41,530 bases of DNA from Solirubrobacterales bacterium. Its GTDB lineage: Bacteria > Actinomycetota > Thermoleophilia > Solirubrobacterales > 70-9. How positions within the stretch are numbered: position 1 is the first letter of the stretch; each line of letters begins with the position of its first letter. Positions 20,781 through 29,175 of this stretch are shown one piece after another. The notes beneath the pieces were generated by a model, which saw only the letters and a program-made list of their open reading frames with translations, did not search any database and was not told the DNA's origin. Position numbers and translations under genes: made by a program. Location of the stretch: positions 1-41,530 of the forward strand of contig JAGQUQ010000015.1 in assembly GCA_020438425.1 (NCBI GenBank), in the 5' to 3' direction.

Positions 20781-21902
20781 TCAGTCGAGGCTGGTCGGGT
20801 CCAGACCACCGGTCGCGCCGAGGTCCGGACCGAGGTCGCCGCCCGAGTCCTTCACCTTGTACGGCTCGACCTTCCCTCGGAAGGCGTTGCCGAAGGTGTA
20901 GACGGGCATGCCGATCTCGGTGATGTTGTAGATCCGCGGCTGGTCGGAGATGAAGGTTCTGAGGCAGCCATGGCTGGCCGGGTAGTTCGGTACCGACTGG
21001 TAGCCGTGGGTGGCGTATCCGCGAATGAAGTAGGACGAGTAGTACATCCCCTTCTCGTTGTAGCCCGGGTCCTTCCAGTAGAAGCTGTAGGTGCCGAGAA
21101 TGGTCGGCGTAGCCGGCGCGCCCGAGGCGATCGGGAAAATCGCGTACGGCTTCTTGCCCCTGGAGAAGACGATCACCTGCTTGGAGAGCGGCGCTTCCAT
21201 GTGGTCGCCGAGACCGGGCCGGCGGACGTGGTAGCCGCCCTTGCCGTTGAAGACGCGCTTGACGATCGTCTTCGAAGCCCGCGCGTTGCGACTCATGTCA
21301 TTCAGCTTGCGGTAGGCGAGCACTGCCCGTTCCATCTTGCCGTTGAAGCAGCGGCCATTGTCGGGTACCAGCGCCAGCCGGTTCAGCGCCTTGCGGAAAC
21401 CGGCGACGACCCGGCCGCATTGATCGTGGGCGAGCCCGACGTATCGGACCCGGAAGACCTTGTGTTCGGTTGAGTCCTTGCCAACCGGCCGGCTGCCGGC
21501 CTTGCCCCAGTACTTGGCCCGGACCCCGTAGCGGTTGCCCTCGCGAACATAGAAGGCGGTGCGGAAGCTGCCGTAGTTGTTGCCGGCCTTGTGGACCTTG
21601 ACCCTGCGGGTCGAGAAGCGCTTGCCGTCGCGGTACAGGTAGACCCTGACCTTCTGCAGGTTGCGGAACGGCTTGAGCGAGCCCTTGATCACGACGCGGC
21701 TCATGATCGTCGCCCGCTTGCCATCGAGACCCTTCACCTTGATCTTCACGGTGGCCTTGGCCGGCCCGTCGGCCGAGGCTCCGCCGTTGGCGGCCCGGGC
21801 GTTGTCGCCGAATGCCACCAGGAGGGCGATCGAGCAGATCATCGCGGCTGCGGCGACGAGGCTCCGGCGGAAAGAGACATGGGTAAGCGATCGGACGTTC
21901 AA
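20781..21902 (-). CDS. L,D-transpeptidase (YkuD domain), exported
   Basis: The 373-residue protein starts at TTG 21902 with AGGAG 6 nt upstream. It has a signal sequence (SLVAAAAMICSIALLVAF), a beta-rich region, a peptidoglycan-binding-like segment (ERAVLAYRKLNDMS), then a YkuD catalytic domain. The HGYQSVPNYPASHGCLR motif has the catalytic Cys in SHGC with the conserved His and Arg. These enzymes form 3-3 cross-links in peptidoglycan, common in actinobacteria, or attach proteins to it. It is followed by the amidase gene, and the pair probably forms a wall-remodelling operon. Beta-lactam resistance from 3-3 links is a general family property, not shown here. Confidence 0.9.
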   Translation of the reverse strand: MNVRSLTHVSFRRSLVAAAAMICSIALLVAFGDNARAANGGASADGPAKATVKIKVKGLDGKRATIMSRVVIKGSLKPFRNLQKVRVYLYRDGKRFSTRRVKVHKAGNNYGSFRTAFYVREGNRYGVRAKYWGKAGSRPVGKDSTEHKVFRVRYVGLAHDQCGRVVAGFRKALNRLALVPDNGRCFNGKMERAVLAYRKLNDMSRNARASKTIVKRVFNGKGGYHVRRPGLGDHMEAPLSKQVIVFSRGKKPYAIFPIASGAPATPTILGTYSFYWKDPGYNEKGMYYSSYFIRGYATHGYQSVPNYPASHGCLRTFISDQPRIYNITEIGMPVYTFGNAFRGKVEPYKVKDSGGDLGPDLGATGGLDPTSLD

Positions 21903-21956
21903 GTGAAGCTCCTGCGGTTCGGCGTCAAGTCCGCAAATTGTAGGGAAGAAGCCGGA

Positions 21957-23543
21957 TCAGGCCACTGGCGCGGCAGCTTCGGCAATCTCGGCTGCTTCCT
22001 GCGTTTCGCCGTCCAGCGATTCGGCCTTGCCGCCGATCAGGAAGAAGGCGACGAGAACACCTACCACCGCCACCCCGACCGAGAGGGTCATTGCGTGACT
22101 CAACCCGTAGATGAAGGCGTCGTGGCCGGCCGCGACCAGCTGGTCGGCTTTGGCGGCGGGAACACCCTCGAGGTGGGGCACCCCGCCGGTCAGTTGATGG
22201 GCGAAGTCGGTGCGCTGGGTCGCGTTCAAGCCGTTTTCGCCTCCCAGGGTGGTGGCCAGGCGGCTCTTGGCCTCGCTCTGGAAGAGCGCCCCGAGGGCCG
22301 CAACGCCAAAGGTTCCGCCGACCATCCGGAACATCGAGAGCACCCCGGATGCCACCCCCGCCTTGGTCTTCGGGACGGCATTCATCGCAGCGGTCGACAT
22401 CGGTGACATGGTCAGCCCGATTCCGGCTCCGAGGATGATGAAGCTGGGCAGGATGTCGGTGAAGGTCGAGCCGTTGTCGATGGTCGAAAAGAGGTAGAGC
22501 GAGAGCGCGATCAGGGTCATCCCGGTGACGATCAGCCACCTGGGTCCGATCCGGTCGGCAAGACGACCCGAGATCGGCGAGAAGACCATGATCACCAGGG
22601 TGGTCGGCAGGAACCTGACCCCGGCTTCGAGCGCGGTGTAGCCGAGGATGTTCTGCATGTAGAGAGCGAGGAAGAAGAAAACCCCCATCATCGCGAAGGA
22701 GATGATGAATGCGGTGATCACCGAACCGATGAAGTTGCGGCTCTTGAAGAGGCCGAACTCGATGATCGGCGCGGTGACCCGGTTCTCGGTGAAGACGAAG
22801 GTGACCAGGGAAATGATCGAAACCGCAATCAGGGCAAGCACCGCGGTCGAGTCCCAACCCCAGCTGTTTCCTTCGATCAGGGCCAGTACCAGGGCGGTCA
22901 GGCTGACCGTGAGGATGCCGACTCCGAGGTAGTCGACCTTGCGACCGACCGTTGTGTCCCGAGACTCCCTGACCACGAAGAGGGCGGCCAGCACAGCCAG
23001 GACGCCAACCGGCAGGTTGATGTAGAAGATCGCCCGCCAGGAGACCTGCTCGGTCAGGAAGCCGCCGAGAACGGGGCCGATGGCCAGCGCCAGAGCCGAG
23101 ACGCCGGCCCAGGTGCCGATCGCCTTGCCGCGCTCGTGGGCCGGAAAGGCGTCGGTGATGATCGAAAGCGTGCCGGGCATCATGAACGCCGCCCCGATGC
23201 CCTGGAGCACGCGGCTGGCGACCAGGGCGAAGTTGCTCGGGGCGAAGCCGGCGGTGGTCGAGGCGACGGTGAAGATGATCACGCCGAAGATGAAGGCCTT
23301 GCGCCGGCCGAAGATGTCGCCGATCCGGCCGCCGACCGCGAGCAGCACCGCGAAGGAAAGCGTGTAGCCGTTGACGATCCATTCGAGGCCGGAGATGGAG
23401 GTGTCGAGGTCGCGCTGGATCGAAGGCAGGGCGACGTTGACGACGGTGTTGTCGAGCATCACCATGAACAGCGCCAGGCACATCGCGCCCAGCGTCCACC
23501 ACTTGCGGTTCTCGTCGGTGATCAGGGGCTGGTAGCGGCTCAC
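21957..23543 (-). CDS. DHA2-family MFS drug efflux transporter
   Basis: The 528-residue protein has about 14 hydrophobic helices, the size of EmrB/QacA transporters. Motif A reads GGRIGDIFGRRKAF and motif C GVSALALAIGPVLGG. Substrate:proton antiport across the cytoplasmic membrane is the family function; the drug or metabolite is unknown. The GTG start overlaps the stop of the MarR gene by 4 nt (GTGA), so regulator and pump are co-translated and the pump is presumably induced when the MarR ligand binds. Confidence 0.93.
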   Translation of the reverse strand: MSRYQPLITDENRKWWTLGAMCLALFMVMLDNTVVNVALPSIQRDLDTSISGLEWIVNGYTLSFAVLLAVGGRIGDIFGRRKAFIFGVIIFTVASTTAGFAPSNFALVASRVLQGIGAAFMMPGTLSIITDAFPAHERGKAIGTWAGVSALALAIGPVLGGFLTEQVSWRAIFYINLPVGVLAVLAALFVVRESRDTTVGRKVDYLGVGILTVSLTALVLALIEGNSWGWDSTAVLALIAVSIISLVTFVFTENRVTAPIIEFGLFKSRNFIGSVITAFIISFAMMGVFFFLALYMQNILGYTALEAGVRFLPTTLVIMVFSPISGRLADRIGPRWLIVTGMTLIALSLYLFSTIDNGSTFTDILPSFIILGAGIGLTMSPMSTAAMNAVPKTKAGVASGVLSMFRMVGGTFGVAALGALFQSEAKSRLATTLGGENGLNATQRTDFAHQLTGGVPHLEGVPAAKADQLVAAGHDAFIYGLSHAMTLSVGVAVVGVLVAFFLIGGKAESLDGETQEAAEIAEAAAPVA

Positions 23544-24139
23544 TGGTGTACTGCTCCTTCCAACTGCTGGTGAATTGCTGCGAGGTCCTCCCGCTCGATC
23601 AGGCGAGAGAGCAGCGAGTCCAGTTGCCTGATTTCTTCATCGGTGAAGCTGTCGGCGAGCTTCACGGCACCGATCGCCCGGCCCATCAGGGCAGCATTGG
23701 TGACTTCGTGTCCTTGATCGGTGAGGCTGAGCAGCCGGCGGCGGCGATCCTCCGGGTCTTCGACGCGGGTGACGAGCCCCTTGCGAACCAGGCTGTCGAT
23801 CGCCCGGCTGACGGCTGGCATCGAGGCGCCGGTCGAGTCGGAGATGTCGGCGACGCAGAAGCTGTCTCCCTCGCCGAACACGCCGAGGTTCATCATCGCC
23901 TTGAACTCGAGGAACGAGAGGTTGTAGGCCCCCGAGTCAAGCAGCGAGGTCGAGGCCGCGCCGAAGGAGAGCATCCGCCGGAACAGGGTGCCGAGCTGAA
24001 GCGCGACCCGGACCGCCTCGGGCGAGGCGTTCTCGATCACTTCCTGCCCGGCAGCTCCGGTACCTCCGGCACCATCGGCGGTTCCTGTACCTCCGGCGCC
24101 GGTCCGGACTCCGGTCTCGATGGCCTCCGTGTCGCTCAT
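23540..24139 (-). CDS. MarR-family transcriptional regulator
   Basis: From ATG 24139 it has 199 residues. A low-complexity Gly/Ala/Thr-rich N-terminal tail of about 35 residues precedes the winged helix: VADISDSTGASMPAVSRAIDSLVRKGLVTRVEDPEDRRRRLLSLTDQG, with the DxRxxxxxLT wing typical of MarR. Flanking helices for dimerisation are present. It should repress itself and the downstream MFS pump. The longer frame to 24181 runs through the promoter (see 24147-24175) and is rejected. The Gly-rich tail is unusual for MarR proteins. Confidence 0.92.
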   Translation of the reverse strand: MSDTEAIETGVRTGAGGTGTADGAGGTGAAGQEVIENASPEAVRVALQLGTLFRRMLSFGAASTSLLDSGAYNLSFLEFKAMMNLGVFGEGDSFCVADISDSTGASMPAVSRAIDSLVRKGLVTRVEDPEDRRRRLLSLTDQGHEVTNAALMGRAIGAVKLADSFTDEEIRQLDSLLSRLIEREDLAAIHQQLEGAVHQ

Positions 24140-24146
24140 GGAGAAG

Positions 24147-24175
24147 ATACTTGCGCTTTCGCAACTATTTGTCAA
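24147..24175 (-). promoter_or_regulatory. marR promoter with embedded operator, leaderless
   Basis: On the minus strand TTGACA (24170-24175, a perfect -35) is followed after 17 bp by AAGTAT (24147-24152). A palindrome, TTGCG-N4-CGCAA (24151-24164), lies between them and overlaps the -10; it is a good autorepression operator. The -10 ends 7 nt before ATG 24139, with no Shine-Dalgarno, so the transcript should be leaderless. Confidence 0.65.
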
Positions 24176-24207
24176 CCGCAAATGTTGCCTATGTGAGGCA
24201 CATCACA

Positions 24208-24224
24208 GGAGGCCGCTCGCCTCC
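24208..24224. terminator. GGAGGC hairpin between marR promoter and MMPL gene
   Basis: GGAGGC (24208-24213) pairs with GCCTCC (24219-24224) around a 5-nt loop. It follows the 47-nt hairpin on the path of MMPL transcription and may help stop it. Confidence 0.4.
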
Positions 24225-24239
24225 GAGCCGAATGGCGTG

Positions 24240-24286
24240 TTCTGGGTGACGTTTGAAGTCCATACGACTACAAACGTCACCCAGAA
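24240..24286. repeat. 47-nt hairpin, copy 1 (16-1-4-5-4-1-16 geometry)
   Basis: Arms TTCTGGGTGACGTTTG and CAAACGTCACCCAGAA pair perfectly over 16 bp. Inside lie an A/A mismatch, a 4-bp AGTC/GACT stem and the loop CATAC. It begins 5 nt past the MMPL stop codon and may terminate that gene, though it has no T-tract. The hairpin at 31342-31388 has the same geometry but another sequence. Confidence 0.85.
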
Positions 24287-24291
24287 TCCCG

Positions 24292-26592
24292 TCAGGCCTG
24301 ATTGCCGGCAGGCAGTGGGTCGGATTTCCGGCCCGACTGCCGATTATCCGACCCACCGGGTTCGGGGGTCGCTCCGCCGTCGGGTCGCGGTGTCGCCTCG
24401 ATTGGCCCAGGGGCGCCTTCGATGTTCAACTTCGGCAGCCACTCGAGCCAGGTCGGGAGGTACCAGTTCCACCCGCCAAGCAGCTTCATCGTCGCCGGGA
24501 CCAGGACCCCGCGGACAATCGTCGCGTCGATCAGGATCGCAGCGGCCAGCCCGACACCCATCTGCTTGAACTCGAGCATCGAGAGGGTGGCGAAGATCGA
24601 GAACACGGCGACCATCACGATCGCGGCCGAAGTGACCGGCCCGGCGGTGCGCAGGAGTCCGTACTCGATCGCCTCCGAGGTGCTCTTGCCCTGATCGTGG
24701 GCCTCGCGGATCCGGCTCAGGATGAATACGTGGTAATCCATCGAGAGGCCGAACAGGATCACGAAGAGGAACATCGGCAGCCAGGCGGTGATGCCGCCCA
24801 TCGACTCGAACCCGAGCAGGCCCTCGAGGTTGCCCTCCTGGAAGATCCAGACGAGCAGCCCGTAGGCGGCGCCGACCGAGAGCAGGTTCAGCAGGATCGA
24901 GGTCAGCGGGATCACCACCGAGCGGAAAGCGACCAGCAGCAGGATGAACGCGGTCATCAGCACGAAGGCGAAGACCAGCGGCGCCCGGCTTTTCATCAGG
25001 TCGTTGAAATCCTTCGACCCGGCCGTCATGCCGTTGACGTTGGTCTCGGTACCCGCCACCTGGCCGATCGTCGACGGAATCACGTCTTCCCGCAGCTTTT
25101 CGAGCGCCGCGTTCGACACATCATCGGTGCCGTTGCCGGCCAGCGGCACGCTGACCACTTCGACCTTGCCGTTCGGACTGACAGTCGAAGTGACCGGCGA
25201 TCCGAACTCTTCGGGCCCCTCGACCGCCGATTTCAGTGCAGCGATGCCCTGCTGGACCTCAGGCGAGCGCACGTCGGCGGCTTCGATCACCACATTGGCC
25301 GGCTCCGGGCCGCCGGGGAAGGCCTCATCCACTTCGTTGTAGGCCTGGACCACGGGCAGGTCCTGCGGCAGCGACTCCGCCCCGGGCACCACCGTGTGGA
25401 GCTGGAAGGCCGGGATCGCCATCAGGAAGAGAAGCCCGCCGGCCAGACCAGCCGAGAGTCCCGGTCGTTTCAGGACGCTTCGGATAAAGCGGGCCCCGAA
25501 GCCTTCGCGGTTCACGGCCCGCCGGCTGCGGAGCCGGGCGAGGAAGGGGATCCGCCCCCGGTCGACCCGGTCGCCGAGCCAGGCCAGCATCGCCGGCAGC
25601 ACGGTCAGCGAGCCAAGCACCGCGACCGCGACCACGATGATCGTGCCGGTCGCGAAGGACGCGAAGGTTGCGTCCCCGGTCATGTACATGCCGGCCATCG
25701 CGATCATCACCGTGATCCCGGAGACGATCACCGCCCGGCCGGAAGTGGCCGCCGCCGCTTCCAGGGCCGCCGACTCGGATCGCCCGGCCGCACGCTCTTC
25801 GCGTTCCCTTCGCAGGTAGAAGAGCGAGTAATCCACCCCGACCGCGAGTCCGATCAGCAGGATCACCGAACTGGCCCCGTCCGACATCGGAGTGATGTGG
25901 CTGACCAGTCCGGTCAGGCCAATCGCAGCGGCCACCGCCGTCAGTCCCAGCATGAGGGGAATCCCCGCGGCGACGAACGCGCCGAAGGCGAGCAGCAGGA
26001 TCAGCAGAGTGACCGGCAGCGAGGTGATCTCGGCCTTCTTGAAGTCGTCCGTGAAGGCCTGATCGATCTGTTCTTCGGCTGATGCATCACCGAACTGGGC
26101 GAAGCTGAAACCCGGAGCCCGGGCCTCTGCTTCGTTTACCGCGTCCTGGGTAGCTCCCAGGCGTTCGGTCAACTCGTCCTCGTTGCCGTTCAGCTTGAAG
26201 GTGACCAGGCCGGAGCGACCATCGGTCGAAAGCTGGGCTTCGTTGCCCGCAGCGAACGGGCTCTCGACCTGCGTGACATGCGGCGCAGCGCGCAGTTCAC
26301 GGGTCAGGTCGGCCGCGACAGCACGAAATTCCGCGCTTTCGTTCGAGCCACCCTCGGGTGCCTTGATCAGCACCTGTTCGGCTGAGTTTTCGGGAAAGTT
26401 CTCGGATGTTGCCACCTCGGCCCGCCCTGACTCACCGACTCCATCTTCGGCGTCAGTCAGGGTTCTGGTCCCGACCGAACTTCCGATGAAGACGGCGAGG
26501 ATCACAAAGGCGAACCAACCCCAGATCGCGGTCTTGCGATGGGTTGCGCTCCACCTTCCGGCACGGGCAGCAATGTTTCGACTGGTATCCAT
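24292..26592 (-). CDS. MMPL-family (RND superfamily) membrane transporter
   Basis: ATG 26592 gives 766 residues, near the size of mycobacterial-type MMPL proteins; the frame extends to 27084 without homology. One N-terminal helix (TAIWGWFAFVILAVFIGSS), a large outside domain, then five helices, a second outside domain and a final helix bundle match the RND duplication. GVDYSLFYLRREREE and LSMDYHVFILSRIREAHD are the two family signatures with the proton-relay Asp-Tyr pairs. MMPL proteins export lipids or drugs by proton motive force. The C-terminal tail (about the last 25 residues, Pro/Gly-rich) is partly encoded by the 42-nt hairpin at 24315-24356. No divergent TetR neighbour is present. Confidence 0.92.
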   Translation of the reverse strand: MDTSRNIAARAGRWSATHRKTAIWGWFAFVILAVFIGSSVGTRTLTDAEDGVGESGRAEVATSENFPENSAEQVLIKAPEGGSNESAEFRAVAADLTRELRAAPHVTQVESPFAAGNEAQLSTDGRSGLVTFKLNGNEDELTERLGATQDAVNEAEARAPGFSFAQFGDASAEEQIDQAFTDDFKKAEITSLPVTLLILLLAFGAFVAAGIPLMLGLTAVAAAIGLTGLVSHITPMSDGASSVILLIGLAVGVDYSLFYLRREREERAAGRSESAALEAAAATSGRAVIVSGITVMIAMAGMYMTGDATFASFATGTIIVVAVAVLGSLTVLPAMLAWLGDRVDRGRIPFLARLRSRRAVNREGFGARFIRSVLKRPGLSAGLAGGLLFLMAIPAFQLHTVVPGAESLPQDLPVVQAYNEVDEAFPGGPEPANVVIEAADVRSPEVQQGIAALKSAVEGPEEFGSPVTSTVSPNGKVEVVSVPLAGNGTDDVSNAALEKLREDVIPSTIGQVAGTETNVNGMTAGSKDFNDLMKSRAPLVFAFVLMTAFILLLVAFRSVVIPLTSILLNLLSVGAAYGLLVWIFQEGNLEGLLGFESMGGITAWLPMFLFVILFGLSMDYHVFILSRIREAHDQGKSTSEAIEYGLLRTAGPVTSAAIVMVAVFSIFATLSMLEFKQMGVGLAAAILIDATIVRGVLVPATMKLLGGWNWYLPTWLEWLPKLNIEGAPGPIEATPRPDGGATPEPGGSDNRQSGRKSDPLPAGNQA
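24315..24356. repeat. 42-nt hairpin repeat, copy 1, inside the MMPL 3' end
   Basis: Arms GTGGGTCGGA and TCCGACCCAC (10 bp) enclose a 4x4 internal loop, a CGGC/GCCG stem and the loop CCGACT. It is 39/42 identical to 31149-31190. Read on the minus strand it encodes GGSDNRQSGRKSDP of the MMPL tail, so the repeat appears to have inserted into or just before the gene's old end. Confidence 0.85.
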
Positions 26593-26671
26593 GCCAGCAG
26601 CCTGCCTTCCAGGTGGCCGCGCCGAAATGGTGTTGGCCAGTGTCTTGCCGATGTGCTGACTGCCCCTTAGG

Positions 26672-26689
26672 GGTGCGGTAAACCGCACC
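26672..26689. promoter_or_regulatory. Operator-like palindrome between MMPL and kinase genes
   Basis: GGTGCGGT-AA-ACCGCACC is a perfect 8-bp inverted repeat in the divergent space 26593-26754, next to a second palindrome, CCCCTTAGGGG (26663-26673). A repressor site is the simplest reading; the regulator is unknown. The rest of the space holds a CAGAAT box 6 nt before the kinase start. Confidence 0.5.
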
Positions 26690-26754
26690 GTGAAAGTGTC
26701 TGTACGGGTGCTGACCGCACCAACACGGGACCCCGGATCGGTCAGAATTGCCGC

Positions 26755-28512
26755 ATGGGAAGCGCCTCCAACCTGCGCTCGCGCCTTGCCTGGCTGGCAA
26801 TCGCTGGCTTCTTCGCCGGGGCCGGAGGGGCGGTCATGGCCGCGCTCACCAACCAGCAGCTCGATCGGCCGGCCATCGACATCACCCTGCGGGTCCTGAC
26901 CGGGTGGACCTGGCTCGGGGTGGGAATCTTCGCCTGCTGGCGCCGGCCCGACAACCCCTTCGGCAAGTGGATGGTCTTCACCAGCTTCGCCTGGATGGCC
27001 CAGTTCCTCACCTACGCCAACTCCTCGCTCGTCTTCACCTTCGGGCTGGTGATCGCCAACGTCTTCCCCTTCGCCCTTGTTCAAACCCTGGTTCGCTTCC
27101 CTACCGGCCGAATCGAATCGCGGGGTGACCGCTGGGTACTCCGGCTCGTGGTCGGTGCCCTTTCGCTGGTGATGCTGGCGATTCTCTTCAGCACCCCGGA
27201 CCAGTTCGGTTACGACAACGCTCCGAATAACCTCCTGATGCTGGTCGATTCACCGACCACGGTGACGGTCCTCTTCATCATCACCAACGCGATCGCGATC
27301 GTCCTGGTCCTGGCCCTGATTCACAGCTTCACGACCAAGTACTCAGCCGCGTCACCGCCGATGCGCCGCCTGATCGGGCCGGTTCTCTGGACCTCGACCA
27401 CCCTCCTTGCCCTGCTTGGCATCGCCTCGGTCTTCTCGATCGCCGACCTCGACGGACCGGAGGAGATCGCGGGGCTGCTGGGTGCCTTGAACGCGATGCT
27501 CCTCCCGCTCGCCTTCCTGGTCGGTCTGGCTCGCAGCCGACTGGTTCGAGGGCAGGCGCTGGGCCGGATGCTCGAACGGGTCGCCCACGAAAGCGACCCG
27601 GTGAAGATGCAGGAGGCAGTGGCCGAGGCGCTCGGTGACCCATCGGTCGAGCTTGCCTTCTGGCTGCCGGAGACCAGTCAGTACGTGGACGCCCGGGGCC
27701 TTCCGACTTCGGAACCCGAACCCGAATCCGATCGGGCGGCCAGTCCGGTCGAGACCGATGGCCGCAAGGTGGCGCTTATCATTCACGATGGCGCCCTCCT
27801 CGAGGAACCCGAGAAGATCGAGGCGGTCAGCCGGGGAGCGGCGCTTGCCTTCGAAAACGCGCGGCTCGAAGCCGAGGTAAGGGCGAATGTGGCCGAACTC
27901 CGCGCCTCCCGGGCCCGGATCGTCGAGGCCGGAGACGCGGCCCGCCGCGCTATCGAACGAAATCTCCACGACGGCGCCCAGCAGAACCTGGTCTCGCTCG
28001 CGCTGAAGCTGCAGATGGCCCGCACCCGGGCCGAATCGGATCCGCGCGGAGCGATCGAGATTCTTGACGGGGCCAGCGCCGAGCTCGAACAGACCCTGGC
28101 CGAGCTGCGTGAGCTGGCCCGGGGCATCCATCCCGCCGTCCTTTCCGACCGTGGTCTCGACGCCGCCCTGCTTGCGCTCGCCCACCGGGCTCCGCTGCCG
28201 GTCGAAGTCGGAGCCATGCCCGAGGACCGCCTGCCGGAACCGGTCGAGGCCGCCGCCTACTACGTGGTCGCCGAGTCGCTGACCAATGTGGTGCGTTACG
28301 CAGAGGCGAGCCGGGCCAAGGTCGATATTTCGCGCGAGAACGGAACGGTCCGGATCCGGATCGCCGACGACGGAGTCGGTGGCGCCGACCCGGCCCGGGG
28401 TTCGGGCCTGAAAGGTCTGGCCGACCGGATCGCCGCCCTCGACGGCCACTTCATGCTGGCCAGCCCGGACGGGGTCGGCACCATCGTCGAAGCGGAGATC
28501 CCATGCGGGTAG
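26755..28512 (+). CDS. Membrane sensor histidine kinase (HisKA_3 type)
   Basis: The 585-residue kinase has about seven to eight hydrophobic helices in residues 1-270, a linker, a HisKA_3 helix (AIERNLHDGAQQNLVSLALKLQ, phosphorylated His405), and HATPase_c (VVAESLTNVVRYAEA N-box, IADDGVGGADP and GSGLKGLADRI G-boxes). The large membrane domain may be the sensor for membrane stress or a lipophilic signal; its ligand is not known. A degenerate GAF-like stretch lies between the helices and His405. The response-regulator gene overlaps its end by 10 nt, so the pair is one operon. Confidence 0.92.
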   Translation: MGSASNLRSRLAWLAIAGFFAGAGGAVMAALTNQQLDRPAIDITLRVLTGWTWLGVGIFACWRRPDNPFGKWMVFTSFAWMAQFLTYANSSLVFTFGLVIANVFPFALVQTLVRFPTGRIESRGDRWVLRLVVGALSLVMLAILFSTPDQFGYDNAPNNLLMLVDSPTTVTVLFIITNAIAIVLVLALIHSFTTKYSAASPPMRRLIGPVLWTSTTLLALLGIASVFSIADLDGPEEIAGLLGALNAMLLPLAFLVGLARSRLVRGQALGRMLERVAHESDPVKMQEAVAEALGDPSVELAFWLPETSQYVDARGLPTSEPEPESDRAASPVETDGRKVALIIHDGALLEEPEKIEAVSRGAALAFENARLEAEVRANVAELRASRARIVEAGDAARRAIERNLHDGAQQNLVSLALKLQMARTRAESDPRGAIEILDGASAELEQTLAELRELARGIHPAVLSDRGLDAALLALAHRAPLPVEVGAMPEDRLPEPVEAAAYYVVAESLTNVVRYAEASRAKVDISRENGTVRIRIADDGVGGADPARGSGLKGLADRIAALDGHFMLASPDGVGTIVEAEIPCG

Positions 28513-29156
28513 TGGTTGCCGACGATTCGGTCCTGCTCCGCGAGGGCGTGGTCCGGGTGCTCGAGGACGACGGTTTCGAAGTGGTCGGGCAGGCCGGTGA
28601 TGCCGAAGACCTGTTGCGCAAGGTCGGTGCCCACAAGCCCGATGTGGCGGTGGTTGACATCCGCATGCCGCCGAACCTGACCGATGACGGCCTGCAGGCC
28701 GCGAAGCGAATCCGGGCCGATTACCCGGGCACCGGGGTATTGGTGCTTTCGCAGTACCTGGAAGAGAGCTACGCCCTTGATCTGGTCGCTGATTCGGCCG
28801 AGGGGGTCGGTTACCTGCTGAAGGACCGGGTGGCGGAGATCGACCGTTTCATCGAGTCGGTCCGCCGGGTCGGCAGCGGCGGTTCGGCTCTCGACCCCGA
28901 GGTGGTGTCCCATCTGCTCGGACGGCGCCGGCGCGAGGACCCGCTCGAGGTCCTGACCCCGCGAGAGCGCGAGGTCCTCGGCCTGATGGCGGAAGGAAGG
29001 TCGAACATCGCGATCGCCGAGAACCTGGTGGTGACCGAGCGGGCGGTCGAGAAGCACGTGACCAGCATCTTCAGCAAGCTCGACCTCGCCCCGACCGCCG
29101 AGGACCACCGGCGGGTGCTGGCGGTCCTCACCTACGTCAAGGCGATCGGCGAGTAG
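28503..29156 (+). CDS. LuxR/NarL-type response regulator
   Basis: The 217-residue protein has a receiver domain (VVADDSVLLREGV, then VAVVDIRMPPNLTDDG with phosphoacceptor Asp, LVLSQYLEESYA, YLLKDRV) and a LuxR output domain (LTPREREVLGLMAEGRSNIAIA, VVTERAVEKHVTSIFSKL). The MPP-NLTDDG loop is typical of regulators paired with membrane HisKA_3 kinases. Its start codon lies inside the end of the kinase gene, so the kinase at 26755 is its partner. It ends facing the DUF4349 gene with 19 nt between. Confidence 0.94.
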   Translation: MRVVVADDSVLLREGVVRVLEDDGFEVVGQAGDAEDLLRKVGAHKPDVAVVDIRMPPNLTDDGLQAAKRIRADYPGTGVLVLSQYLEESYALDLVADSAEGVGYLLKDRVAEIDRFIESVRRVGSGGSALDPEVVSHLLGRRRREDPLEVLTPREREVLGLMAEGRSNIAIAENLVVTERAVEKHVTSIFSKLDLAPTAEDHRRVLAVLTYVKAIGE

Positions 29157-29175
29157 TTCAAGCCCGGTGCGCCGG

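Noticed and set aside
21925..23502. Long minus-strand frame overlapping the MFS gene
   Set aside because: It is the shifted frame of the transporter, very rich in Arg/His/Gly, with no hydrophobic helices.
24253..26082. Long plus-strand open frame opposite the MMPL gene
   Set aside because: Its translation is rich in Arg, His, Gln and Asp without motifs, as expected for the antisense of a membrane protein in GC-rich DNA.
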